A stretch of DNA of 64,000 nt from Bermanella sp049115935 (GTDB taxonomy: Bacteria; Pseudomonadota; Gammaproteobacteria; Pseudomonadales; Oceanobacteraceae): NCBI GenBank assembly GCA_049115935.1, contig JAGDZK010000012.1, forward strand, positions 29,468 through 93,467, written 5' to 3'. The notes beneath the pieces were generated by a model. The model was not told the origin of the DNA and did no database searches. It was given only the letters and a program-made list of their open reading frames with translations. The position numbers and the translations under genes were made by a program. Positions 49,724 through 58,441 of this stretch are shown here, piece by piece; within the stretch, counting starts at the first letter, position 1; the number at the start of each line of letters is the position of its first letter.

Positions 49724-50492
49724 AATTCTCGATCTCGCTCCAGAAAATCTCGTCAAACTCGAGAAGACTGTTAAACCGAATCATGTGTTGAATTTCGGTC
49801 ACATAATCGGCGCCTCGCTCAGAATATTTAGTTAGCCCCTTGGCCAGCATGACACCATTTGGTTTGCGGTTTTGACGCCACGCTTCTCGTCTGGTTTGAC
49901 GCAACTGCTTATATGCAGCACTGGTATTTAAGTTATGAATGTAACTTTTTACCGAAGCAAAGGCGTTATCAAATTCTTTTACTTCATGGCTAGCGCCTGT
50001 ATCACGCTGGCTGGGTTTTATACCACAGCCTTTACTGTAGCACCATTGACCAAAGTAGTTGTTCCCATCCACTGCAAAACGTGATGTCCCCCAAGCAGAT
50101 TCATTAGCCGCTTGTGCTAATACTAAAGATGGTGGAACCATGCCTATTTTGCGGTGAATATTAAGAGCACAGGTTTTGTCGGCGGTTTCACATTCAACCT
50201 TATAAAATTTAGCGGTGTCAGCGATATGATTAATTTGACGCTCGCTAAGCTCGTCTGATTGTTCTGCCCATGAACGAAGCTGTTGCTTCTCTTCTAATAC
50301 CTGACGGTTTGCTTCTTTGGTAAGCGGGTATAAATACTCAAAGAATTCCACTTTCTTCTGCTGAGTATTGGCGATTTCGGCAAAATCAGGCGGTGTGAGT
50401 TGTTCACTCGTTAGCTCGCCACAATCAGAGCACTGACTACAGCCTGTTAGTGTAACCAACAAACAGCCCACAAAAAATAATAGATGCTTCAT
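49704..50492 (-). CDS. Bax/FlgJ-like glucosaminidase lipoprotein
   Basis: A 262-aa predicted lipoprotein (lipobox LTGC) with a Bax-type glucosaminidase domain: HRKIGMVPPSLVLAQAANES with the catalytic-Glu motif (ESAWGTSRFA), GNNYFGQWCYSKGCG, and YIHNLNTSAAYKQLR. It should cut glycan strands of peptidoglycan. The start at 50492 follows GGGAGGT; the frame opens at 50522. First gene of the operon with the CfrX-like, CmpX-like and SigX-like genes, replacing CmaX of Pseudomonas in that position. Confidence 0.85.
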   Translation of the reverse strand: MKHLLFFVGCLLVTLTGCSQCSDCGELTSEQLTPPDFAEIANTQQKKVEFFEYLYPLTKEANRQVLEEKQQLRSWAEQSDELSERQINHIADTAKFYKVECETADKTCALNIHRKIGMVPPSLVLAQAANESAWGTSRFAVDGNNYFGQWCYSKGCGIKPSQRDTGASHEVKEFDNAFASVKSYIHNLNTSAAYKQLRQTRREAWRQNRKPNGVMLAKGLTKYSERGADYVTEIQHMIRFNSLLEFDEIFWSEIENYGQQPK

Positions 50493-50546
50493 AATACCTC
50501 CCAGTAATAAATTAAATACCATGTTTTAAGGAGACGTGAGCACAAC

Positions 50547-50593
50547 CTAAATAGTCACAATTTTATTTATTTAATTTAAATGTGACTATTTAG
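50547..50593. promoter_or_regulatory. 13-bp perfect inverted repeat in the divergent promoter region
   Basis: CTAAATAGTCACA (50547-50559) and TGTGACTATTTAG (50581-50593), separated by 21 AT-only bases. It lies between the divergent glucosaminidase-sigX operon and mgtE. It may be a long operator or an RNA hairpin in the mgtE leader. The half-site AAATAGTCACAA recurs upstream of rimK at about 55142. Confidence 0.5.
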
Positions 50594-50639
50594 TGCTTAA
50601 CTACGTCTATGTCTTTTAGATCTGAAAGGGGTGGGGTAT

Positions 50640-51998
50640 ATGCCCATAGAGAATGAAAATAACGCTCAAGAGCGTAATGCAGAGGGCATAAGCGGCGTTG
50701 TCTCCTTGTTATTAAGCATGGAGCCAGATAGTGAGATTTCGTATAGCGAATTTGAATTATTACAAGATGATGAGATTGCGCACGTTATTGAGTCGGTACC
50801 TTTAGATCTGCGTTTAATTGTATGGAAGGTGTTACCGGATACGCGCTACTGGCACGTTTTGTATGCCTTACAAGAAGACACAGCCAAGCATTTAATAGAC
50901 TCGTTAGATGAGCAAGGTCGTCAGGCGTTACAGACTAAAGCGGATTCGGCCGACTTATTATTGTTTGCCGATATCATGCCAACCAGCATGGTGGACGCTA
51001 TTCTATTAGACCAAGAAGATGACTTGGTTGAAGAGCTACAACAAGCCCTAAGCTACGATGATGCGCAAGTTGGCCGTCATTTAAATAGCAGTATTTTACG
51101 GGTGCGTCCAAAAGTATCCTTGAGTTCATTGGCTCAACGCATTCGTAAAAAAGAAGACGTTAAAGCGGTATTTGTCGTTACCGAAGACAGCGAGCTATTG
51201 GGTACAATTCCCCTGCACGTTATTTTTGAGCAGCAAAATGAAGTGAAAGCCGAGGCCGTAATGCTGCCTTGTACCGATTGTGATCACCTTGAGGAGTTGA
51301 CTGATGTGATTGCACGATTAGACCCTGAAGAGAATTTATCCTGGGTGCCGGTGCGACGTAATAATAAAATTGTTGGTGCCATGCCGGTATCGGTTTTATT
51401 TTGGGAAGCGCAAGAGCGTGTACTACAAGCGTCGATTCAAGAAACGCCATCCACAGAAGAAGATTTGTTCACACCGGTTTCTGCTGCAGCAAAACTACGG
51501 GCGGTTTGGTTGTGTATTAATTTAATGACGGCTTTTTTAGCGTCATTTGTGATTGGTTATTTTGAACATGCATTACAAGAAATTGTAGCGCTGGCTATTT
51601 TAATGCCGGTTGTAGCCAGTATGGGCGGGATTGCCGGTAGCCAAACTCTAGCAGTGGCGTTACGTGGTTTAGCGTTGAACCACATAACCTCAGATAACAT
51701 TAAGTTAATTTTGCAAAAAGAAATGTACATTGCTGCAATAAATAGTGCCCTTTTGGGGGTGATTATTGCGTTGGTGGTAATGTATTGGTTTGACTCCGTG
51801 GGGTTAGGCTTAATTATCTTTGTTTCGATTTTTATTAACGGTTTAGCGGCGGCCTCTTCAGGTACCTTGATTCCGTTTTTATTGAAAAAGGTGAATATTG
51901 ATCCTGCTATTTCAGGCTCAGTGATTCTGACAACAGTAACCGACGTTGTGGGTTTTGTTGTGTTCTTAGGTTTAGGTTCGTTTATTTTATTGAGTTAA
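50640..51998 (+). CDS. mgtE: Magnesium transporter MgtE family
   Basis: A 452-aa Mg2+ channel: cytosolic N domain (about 1-130), a CBS pair (about 135-260) that senses Mg2+, and five TM helices at the C terminus (ASFVIGYFEHALQEIVALAILMP, SMGGIAGSQTLAVALRGLA with the pore-lining motif, and SVILTTVTDVVGFVVFLGLG with the Mg-site Asp). The ATG at 50640 follows AAGGGG; a GTG at 50631 is in frame. Stop overlaps the next start by 1 nt. Confidence 0.93.
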   Translation: MPIENENNAQERNAEGISGVVSLLLSMEPDSEISYSEFELLQDDEIAHVIESVPLDLRLIVWKVLPDTRYWHVLYALQEDTAKHLIDSLDEQGRQALQTKADSADLLLFADIMPTSMVDAILLDQEDDLVEELQQALSYDDAQVGRHLNSSILRVRPKVSLSSLAQRIRKKEDVKAVFVVTEDSELLGTIPLHVIFEQQNEVKAEAVMLPCTDCDHLEELTDVIARLDPEENLSWVPVRRNNKIVGAMPVSVLFWEAQERVLQASIQETPSTEEDLFTPVSAAAKLRAVWLCINLMTAFLASFVIGYFEHALQEIVALAILMPVVASMGGIAGSQTLAVALRGLALNHITSDNIKLILQKEMYIAAINSALLGVIIALVVMYWFDSVGLGLIIFVSIFINGLAAASSGTLIPFLLKKVNIDPAISGSVILTTVTDVVGFVVFLGLGSFILLS

Positions 51999-53038
51999 TG
52001 ATGACTATGGATATTTTAATTTGGATTGGTATTGGCTTGTGTTTAAGTCAATCAGCGGCATTTTCAGGCTTGAATTTAGCGTTTTTTAGTTTAAGTCGGT
52101 TACAACTAGAAGTTGAAGCCAAACGGGGCAACAAAAATGCCAAGATCATTTTGGGTATGCGCGAAGACTCTAACTTTTTATTGTCGACTATATTGTGGGG
52201 TAACGTGTCTATTAACGTATTACTTACGTTATTGTCTGACTCGGTATTAGTGGGCGTTTATTCGTTTTTGTTCTCAACGGTGGCGATTACGTTTTTTGGT
52301 GAGATATTCCCACAGGCGTACTTTTCAAGAAACGCATTAAGGGTTGCGTCATTTTTAACACCTTTAATTAAGCTGTATCAGTTGGTGTTATTTCCAGTGG
52401 CAAAACCAACCGCCATTATCTTAGATGGTTGGTTGGGTCGTGAGGGTATTACGTATTTTCGTGAGAATGAGTTAAAAGGCATTATCGAAGCACACATTCA
52501 TGCAGACGAAGCAGATGTAGAACACGTTGAAGGCATGGGTGCACTTAACTTTTTATCGGTGCAAGATGTTTTGGTATCCCATGAAGGTGAAGTGATTGAC
52601 CCTAAAAGTATTGTGCAGTGTGAATGTAAACTTGATTTGCCAATTCTACCTGAGCAAGGCTCAGAAAAGTTTGAAGACTTTTTAAGTAAGGTGCATGTTT
52701 CAGGTCATAAGTGGGTGGTATTGGTGAATGCCAAACAAGAGCCACTATTGGTGTTGGATGCGGATGGTTTTATTCGTTCAGCATTATTAGATGATGCCCA
52801 AACGGACCCTTATGTGTTTGCTCATCGCCCGATCATTTTTGATGATGACACCACCACACTGGGCACCGCAATGAAGCGCCTTAAAATTGCGCAGCAAGTC
52901 AGTGCCGATAGTGACGATGTGCTGGACCAAGATGTGATTTTAGTATGGACAGAAAATGGCAGTCGTGTGATTACGGGTGCCGATATTTTGGGTCGATTAT
53001 TAAAAGGTATTGCCACCATTCCAAATGAAGCGGCTTAA
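51998..53038 (+). CDS. CNNM/DUF21 and CBS-pair membrane protein (CorB-like)
   Basis: A 346-aa protein with the DUF21/CNNM transmembrane domain (SQSAAFSGLNLAFFSLSRLQLEVEA...), a GMGALNFLSVQDVLV link, and a CBS-pair region (about 195-335). CNNM proteins are Mg2+/Na+ transporters or regulators. Coupled to mgtE by a TAATG-type overlap, so the two probably act together in Mg2+ balance. The start could be Met1, Met2 or Met4. Confidence 0.87.
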   Translation: MMTMDILIWIGIGLCLSQSAAFSGLNLAFFSLSRLQLEVEAKRGNKNAKIILGMREDSNFLLSTILWGNVSINVLLTLLSDSVLVGVYSFLFSTVAITFFGEIFPQAYFSRNALRVASFLTPLIKLYQLVLFPVAKPTAIILDGWLGREGITYFRENELKGIIEAHIHADEADVEHVEGMGALNFLSVQDVLVSHEGEVIDPKSIVQCECKLDLPILPEQGSEKFEDFLSKVHVSGHKWVVLVNAKQEPLLVLDADGFIRSALLDDAQTDPYVFAHRPIIFDDDTTTLGTAMKRLKIAQQVSADSDDVLDQDVILVWTENGSRVITGADILGRLLKGIATIPNEAA

Positions 53039-53059
53039 GCTTTGGAGTGAGAAGTGCAT

Positions 53060-53093
53060 AAAAGGGCCAGTTGATTACTCAACTGGCCCTTTT
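53060..53093 (+). terminator. Terminator after the mgtE operon
   Basis: A 15-bp perfect stem (53060-53074 with 53079-53093, core GGGCCAGTTGA) and a TTAC loop, ending in TTTT. Confidence 0.9.
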
Positions 53094-53132
53094 AAAAACC
53101 GTCAACGTATTTCAGAACGGATCAATGGGCAA

Positions 53133-53165
53133 TAAAAAAGGAGAGCAGCGGCTCTCCTTTTTTTG
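53133..53165 (-). terminator. Terminator of the rimK unit
   Basis: GGAGAGC (53140-53146), loop AGCG, GCTCTCC (53151-53157), with A and T runs on both sides. It lies just after the stop of the minus-strand aspartoacylase-like gene and also works in the other direction. Confidence 0.85.
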
Positions 53166-53166
53166 A

Positions 53167-54180
53167 TTAACGCTCGTCGGGCAATAATCTGTCTTGTATG
53201 TTTTCAATGTGCTCGGCGATGGTTTCATCGTCTTCAGAGAAATACGCCACATGGAACATGGCTTCACCTTCTTGCACTAATGGGATGTTTTGTTTACCAA
53301 TGATAATACCTGAGCGTGTCGCTTTTACATGGTCCAGTACACGACCCATGGGATTACCAATCTCAGCCATGATATCGCCTTTGGCCACTTGGTCGCCTAA
53401 GCCTTTTAAGTCACGTACGATACCGCTGGAGTTAGCACGAATCCAAGCACTGTTGTTGGCAATATACGGCTCACGGTTTTTGCGTTTTTTCGATTTACGC
53501 ACCATGCCTAGGTGAGACAGTACGTTTAATATGCCCTCTAAGCCAGCTCGAATTGAAAACTCATCAAAACGCAGGGCTTCACCTGCTTCGTATAACAAAA
53601 TTTTGGTGCCAGATTCAACCGCCGCTTGACGTAATGAGCCGTCACGTAAGTTTGAATTCAGTAACACAGGCACCGAAAAAGTTTTAGCCATCTCAAGGGT
53701 TTCAGGGTCGCTTAAATCGGCACGAACCTGTGGCAGATTCGAGCGGTGAATGGCCCCTGTGTGTAAATCAATACCGTGGGTACAGTGTTTAACGATGTCG
53801 TTTAAGAATCGAAAAGCCACACGGCCTGCAAGGGAGCCTTTTTCAGAACCTGGGAAGCTGCGGTTTAAATCGCGACGGTCAGGTAAATAACGAGTTTGAT
53901 CCAGCACCCCATAAACGTTCACCATTGGGACTAAAATTAACGTACCAGCCGTTAATTTAAAGCCTTTTTTTTGAATTAAACGGCGAATGATTTCAATGCC
54001 GTTTAGTTCATCACCGTGAACGGCGGCCGAGACAAACATTACTGGGCCGCTTTTTTTAGCGCGAATCACATGCACCGGCATGTGAATGTCGGTGTCTGTG
54101 TATAAATTGGCAACCGGGACTTGTATTTCACAAGTCTCCCCCGGTGCAATTTGAGTGTCGGCAATGGTTAGTATCGCCAT
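53167..54180 (-). CDS. Succinylglutamate desuccinylase/aspartoacylase family protein
   Basis: A 337-aa M14-like zinc amidohydrolase: H55-x2-E58 (AAVHGDELNGIE), H140 (GIDLHTG), the NRSFPGSEKG substrate segment, and a C-terminal beta-rich barrel-sandwich-like domain (SSGIVRDLKGLGDQVAKGD). Together with rimK 3 nt upstream it probably forms a modification system for alpha-glutamyl tails or peptides (inference). The retropepsin-like RimB partner, common elsewhere, is not here. Confidence 0.87.
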   Translation of the reverse strand: MAILTIADTQIAPGETCEIQVPVANLYTDTDIHMPVHVIRAKKSGPVMFVSAAVHGDELNGIEIIRRLIQKKGFKLTAGTLILVPMVNVYGVLDQTRYLPDRRDLNRSFPGSEKGSLAGRVAFRFLNDIVKHCTHGIDLHTGAIHRSNLPQVRADLSDPETLEMAKTFSVPVLLNSNLRDGSLRQAAVESGTKILLYEAGEALRFDEFSIRAGLEGILNVLSHLGMVRKSKKRKNREPYIANNSAWIRANSSGIVRDLKGLGDQVAKGDIMAEIGNPMGRVLDHVKATRSGIIIGKQNIPLVQEGEAMFHVAYFSEDDETIAEHIENIQDRLLPDER

Positions 54181-54183
54181 AGA

Positions 54184-55089
54184 TCAGCCCTTACCTTTGG
54201 TTTTAGTACTATGTGGTTTAGCGTTTTTCTCAATGTACTCAATAATCATAGACGCTACATCTTTTTTGGTGGCCGCTTCAATGCCTTCTAAACCTGGCGA
54301 AGAGTTAACTTCCATTACCACTGGGCCATTTTTCGACTGTAATATATCCACACCACATACACCTAAGCCCATGGCTTTAGCCGCATTAATGGCCGTAGAA
54401 CGCTCGTCTTTAGTGAGTTTAATCAGCTTGGCTGAACCACCACGGTGTAAGTTAGAACGGAACTCACCTTCAGCCCCTTGACGTTTCATGGCTGCAACCA
54501 CTTTACCGCCCACTACGAAACAACGGATATCCGCACCGCCTGCTTCTTTAATGAATTCTTGAACTAAGATGTTGGCATTAAGGCCCATGAACGCTTCGAT
54601 AATACTTTCAGCGGCTTTTTTGGTATCGGCCAATACCACACCAATGCCTTGAGTGCCTTCAAGCAGTTTAATAACCACCGGAGCGCCACCGACGTTTTTA
54701 ATCAAATCGTCCGCTTTGTCTGCTTTGCTAGCAAAACCTGTACGTGGCAAGCCAATGCCTTTACGGGACAATAGTTGTAACGAGCGCAACTTGTCACGTG
54801 AACGGCTAATGGCCACGGATTCATTTACAGAAAAGGTGCCGGTCATTTCAAACTGACGGACAACGGCGGTACCGTAAAATGTAATGGATGCACCAATACG
54901 TGGAATAATCGCATCGTATGTTGGTAATTCTTTACCATGGTAACGAACGGCTGGGCGGCTTTTGGTGATGTCCATGTAGCAGTGTAGGGTATCAATGATG
55001 TCCACTTCGTGGCCCATGGCTTCGCCGGCTTCTTTTAAGCGCTTGGTTGAATACAGGTTTTTACCACGAGATAAGATAGCAATTTTCAT
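54184..55089 (-). CDS. rimK: RimK family alpha-L-glutamate ligase
   Basis: A 301-aa ATP-grasp ligase that adds Glu residues to the C terminus of ribosomal protein S6 in E. coli. MKIAILSRGKNLYSTKRL, ATP-grasp parts GGAPVVIKLLEGTQGIGV, ADIRCFVVGGKVVAAMKRQG and the metal site VMEVNSSPGLEGIE. The start at 55089 follows AAGGA; the frame opens at 55143. Confidence 0.92.
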   Translation of the reverse strand: MKIAILSRGKNLYSTKRLKEAGEAMGHEVDIIDTLHCYMDITKSRPAVRYHGKELPTYDAIIPRIGASITFYGTAVVRQFEMTGTFSVNESVAISRSRDKLRSLQLLSRKGIGLPRTGFASKADKADDLIKNVGGAPVVIKLLEGTQGIGVVLADTKKAAESIIEAFMGLNANILVQEFIKEAGGADIRCFVVGGKVVAAMKRQGAEGEFRSNLHRGGSAKLIKLTKDERSTAINAAKAMGLGVCGVDILQSKNGPVVMEVNSSPGLEGIEAATKKDVASMIIEYIEKNAKPHSTKTKGKG

Positions 55090-55161
55090 TGTGCGTCCTT
55101 TTAAATAACGTAACTGAAAAGAATAGACGTAAGTTAAGAACAAATAGTCACAAATAAAACC

Positions 55162-55198
55162 AAAAAAACCCGCTTTTTTTACAAAAGCGGGTTTTTTA
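55162..55198. terminator. Terminator between hslU and rimK
   Basis: AACCCGCTTTT and AAAAGCGGGTT (stem within 55162-55198) with flanking A and T tracts. It ends hslU transcription 18 nt after the hslU stop and lies before the rimK promoter. Confidence 0.88.
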
Positions 55199-55215
55199 TT
55201 TATCAGACTCGATGA

Positions 55216-56577
55216 TTAAAGAATAAAGCGGCTCAGGTCTTCATCTTGTGCAATGTCACCAAGGTGCTCATCAACAAACGGGCCATTGATCTGTAATGGC
55301 TTTTCACTGTATTGAGTGGCTAGGCTTTCGGCATCAAAGCTGACCTTTTCTAATAACCGCTCCATCATGGTGTGCAAACGACGGGCACCAATGTTTTCTG
55401 TGGTTTCGTTTACCTTGAATGCGGTTTGTGCCAACTGCTCGATGCCGTCTTCAGTAAACTCAACATTTAAGCCCTCTGTGCCCAGTAACGCTTTATATTG
55501 TTCGGTTAAAGAAGCGCTTGGTTCGGTCAAGATGCGTTTAAAATCATTCGGTGTTAGGGCTTGCAGCTCAACACGAATAGGCAAGCGACCTTGTAATTCA
55601 GGAATTAAATCCGAGGGCTTGCTTAAGTGAAATGCACCGGATGCAATAAATAAAATATGGTCGGTTTTTAACATGCCGTATTTGGTTGAAACCGTGCAGC
55701 CTTCAATGAGTGGCAGCAAGTCACGCTGAACCCCTTCACGACTCACATCGCCGCCACCGGCTTCTTGGCGTTTGGCCACTTTATCGATCTCATCGATGAA
55801 TACGATGCCGTTTTGCTCCACCGCTTCAACGGCTTTTGCTTTTAGGTCGTCCATGTTGATTAGGTTGTGGGCTTCTTCGTCTTGAATCACTTTAAGCGCG
55901 TCTTTGACTTTCATTTTGCGCTTGTTACTTTTGCCCTGGCCCAGATTGCTGAACATGTTTTGGATCTGACTGGTCATATCTTCCATGCCAGGTGGCGCCA
56001 TGATCTCAACACCCACTTGTGGTGCCGATACGTCAATCTCAATCTCCTTATCGTCCATGTCGCCGTTTAACACTTTTTTGCGAAATAGAACGCGAGTGGC
56101 GCTGTCTTCTGGTTTTTCCGCTTGGCTTTCAGAATCGTTACGAGCAGGCGTGAGCAGTACATCTAATACACGTTCAACTGCGGCGTCTTTCGCTCGCTCT
56201 TCACTTGCTGCCATTTCTTGTTCGCGTAGCATTTTAAAGCCGGTTTCTACAAGGTCGCGAATAATGGTTTCAACATCACGACCCACATAGCCTACTTCGG
56301 TGAACTTGGTCGCTTCTACTTTAATAAATGGCGCGTTAGAAAGTTTAGCTAAGCGACGGGCGATTTCAGTTTTACCCACACCGGTCGGTCCAATCATTAG
56401 GATATTTTTTGGGGTGATTTCGTTGCGCATTTCTTGTGGCAACTGCATACGACGCCAGCGGTTACGCAAGGCAATGGCAACACTGCGTTTGGCTTCGCTT
56501 TGACCGATGATGTGTCGGTCTAGTTCTTTGACGATTTGACCTGGGGTCAATGACTTTTCAATTTGCATATGTGACAT
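55216..56577 (-). CDS. hslU: ATP-dependent protease ATPase subunit HslU
   Basis: A 453-aa AAA+ unfoldase: LDRHIIGQSEAKRSVAIALRN, Walker A GPTGVGKTE, the I domain (about 110-240), Walker B IVFIDEID, sensor region and the C-terminal LSRFIL that docks into HslV. Start Met1 or Met4. 43 nt after hslV. Confidence 0.96.
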   Translation of the reverse strand: MSHMQIEKSLTPGQIVKELDRHIIGQSEAKRSVAIALRNRWRRMQLPQEMRNEITPKNILMIGPTGVGKTEIARRLAKLSNAPFIKVEATKFTEVGYVGRDVETIIRDLVETGFKMLREQEMAASEERAKDAAVERVLDVLLTPARNDSESQAEKPEDSATRVLFRKKVLNGDMDDKEIEIDVSAPQVGVEIMAPPGMEDMTSQIQNMFSNLGQGKSNKRKMKVKDALKVIQDEEAHNLINMDDLKAKAVEAVEQNGIVFIDEIDKVAKRQEAGGGDVSREGVQRDLLPLIEGCTVSTKYGMLKTDHILFIASGAFHLSKPSDLIPELQGRLPIRVELQALTPNDFKRILTEPSASLTEQYKALLGTEGLNVEFTEDGIEQLAQTAFKVNETTENIGARRLHTMMERLLEKVSFDAESLATQYSEKPLQINGPFVDEHLGDIAQDEDLSRFIL

Positions 56578-56620
56578 CTTTTCTCTCTTAACTTAAAACC
56601 AAAATAGAAAACGCTAACAA

Positions 56621-57151
56621 TTATTTTTCGATTTTAAGACTTTCAATGGTGAAATTATGGTTAGTGAAGACACAGATATCGCCAGCAATAGTTAAGCCTT
56701 TTTTAACGATTTCTTGGGCGGATAATTCGGTATTCTCAAATAACGCTTTTGCAGCAGCCAATGCATAATTACCGCCACTGCCCACTGAAATCACTCCGTT
56801 CTCAGGTTCAAGCACATCACCGTTACCGGTAATGGTTAAAGTGGCGGTTTCATCAGCCACGATTAATATGGCCTCTAGTTTGCGTAATGCGCGGTCACTG
56901 CGCCACTCTTTGGCTAATTCAACTGCGGATCGTGTTAAATGCCCCGAGTGTTTTTGCAGGTGTGCTTCAAATTTTTCAAATAGAGTGAAAGCATCGGCTG
57001 TTGCCCCTGCAAACCCTGCGATTACTTTGTCGTTATATAAACGGCGCACCTTACGGGCATTGCCTTTCATAACGGTATTACCAAGGCTTACCTGGCCATC
57101 GCCACCCATTACTACTTCGTCGTCGCGTCGCACACTCAATATGGTTGTCAT
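56621..57151 (-). CDS. hslV: ATP-dependent protease peptidase subunit HslV
   Basis: A 176-aa proteasome-like N-terminal Thr hydrolase. After Met removal the nucleophile is Thr2 (MTTILSVRRDDEVVMGGDGQ), with Lys34 in MKGNARKVRRLYNDKV and VLEPENGVISVGSGGNYALAAA. Forms the HslUV protease with the next gene. Confidence 0.96.
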   Translation of the reverse strand: MTTILSVRRDDEVVMGGDGQVSLGNTVMKGNARKVRRLYNDKVIAGFAGATADAFTLFEKFEAHLQKHSGHLTRSAVELAKEWRSDRALRKLEAILIVADETATLTITGNGDVLEPENGVISVGSGGNYALAAAKALFENTELSAQEIVKKGLTIAGDICVFTNHNFTIESLKIEK

Positions 57152-57448
57152 AGTTCGGTATCACTATCTGTATCAATGAATTTGCACAATCCTCCGTTAT
57201 GGGGGTGGTTTGTCTAACTTCAAGTAATAAACCGCGGATAAGTACACATAAATCGCCAATCTAGACTAGCCTTAGAGAATATTAAAATTACCGTCGCTTA
57301 AGTATGTATGCTCACAGGCCCATGTTTAAAGGGGTTATTGGCTTAGCTGTATATCAATGTCCATATTACGAACAAATTCTAAGGGCTTTGCTGGGCAGTG
57401 ATATAGTGTGTGATGCGATTTTAAGGACAGAGTTAAAGAAGTGATTTC

Positions 57449-58441
57449 ATGGATGTTAGTAACGAAATAATAAGAATATTTTCAGGTCATCAACTCTCGT
57501 ATTTTGACTTATCGCAAGTGACCCCTTGCTTGGATATGGTGGCAACACCTTTAGCGGGTGATGGTCAGGTTGAGATGGCCATTGTTGATTTTGGCCCAAT
57601 GATGCTCATTAAGCGCCGTAACATTGAAGCGGCTGTTGAGCAGTATCAGTTTCCTGCCCACATTATTGCCATTCAGCTCCCGTCTTCTGAGCGCAAAAAT
57701 ATAGCCAGCTTTCAAAATGTTTTGGGCGGTATCAGTCATAGCCCGTTTTTATCCGCAGGAGCCAGTGTGCGCTGGATCATTCCTGCAAATACTTGGATGT
57801 ATCAATTACATATAGATAGTCGTTGGCTCACAACGGTGTTGGGTCAAGATGCCATGAAAGATTATTTAGAGCTGACCTGTGCGGCAAGTCGCAAGGCTTA
57901 TGATTGGCAGGCATTAATGAAAGTGGGCATAGAGTGTGAGCAGGCACTTAACACTGGCTTTCAAAGAAAGGCCCAAGGAGAGCGAATCAGTGAGCTTGAA
58001 CTTGAAAAAATTGCCCATGATATTTTGATGCCCTGTATTTTTTCAGATGTGGGTGAAAACAAATGTACAACCCGGCAAAAGATTTTAGGTAAAGCGTTAG
58101 ATTTTATTCATCATAATTCGATTGAGTCTATTTCTTTAAAAGAGCTGGCCCAAGCTGCGTCTACTTCTGTGCGTAATGTTCAAATAGTCTTTAAACAAGA
58201 ACTTGGAATCACTCCTATTGCGTATATTCAGCAATTTCGCTTGCATCGCTTTCGTCATCGTTTGAGTTATGCAAACAGTGTTACTGAGGCGGCTTATGCT
58301 TCAGGATTTAAGCATTTAGGGCGGTTAACTGAGCGTTATGCCAGTGTATTTAATAACACACCTTCAGTGCATTTAACCAAAGGGTCTCAGGCGCGATTAA
58401 ATGTTGGGGATTTGTTTGAAATGAATTTAGGCGAATGTTAG
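57449..58441 (+). CDS. AraC family transcriptional regulator
   Basis: A 330-aa regulator with an N-terminal AraC-binding-like sensor domain (about 20-190) and a C-terminal double HTH (SLKELAQAASTSVRNVQIVF, SVTEAAYASGFKHLGRLTER, FNNTPSVHL). It is alone on its strand; the neighbours are a convergent unknown gene (4-nt stop overlap) and, upstream, the start of hslV. Effector unknown. The 297-bp gap before it holds a 46-codon frame with no ribosome site. Confidence 0.85.
   Translation: MDVSNEIIRIFSGHQLSYFDLSQVTPCLDMVATPLAGDGQVEMAIVDFGPMMLIKRRNIEAAVEQYQFPAHIIAIQLPSSERKNIASFQNVLGGISHSPFLSAGASVRWIIPANTWMYQLHIDSRWLTTVLGQDAMKDYLELTCAASRKAYDWQALMKVGIECEQALNTGFQRKAQGERISELELEKIAHDILMPCIFSDVGENKCTTRQKILGKALDFIHHNSIESISLKELAQAASTSVRNVQIVFKQELGITPIAYIQQFRLHRFRHRLSYANSVTEAAYASGFKHLGRLTERYASVFNNTPSVHLTKGSQARLNVGDLFEMNLGEC

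Noticed and set aside
57304..57444. A 46-codon plus-strand frame just upstream of the AraC gene
   Set aside because: No ribosome site, no recognisable motif, and it sits in the probable AraC promoter region.
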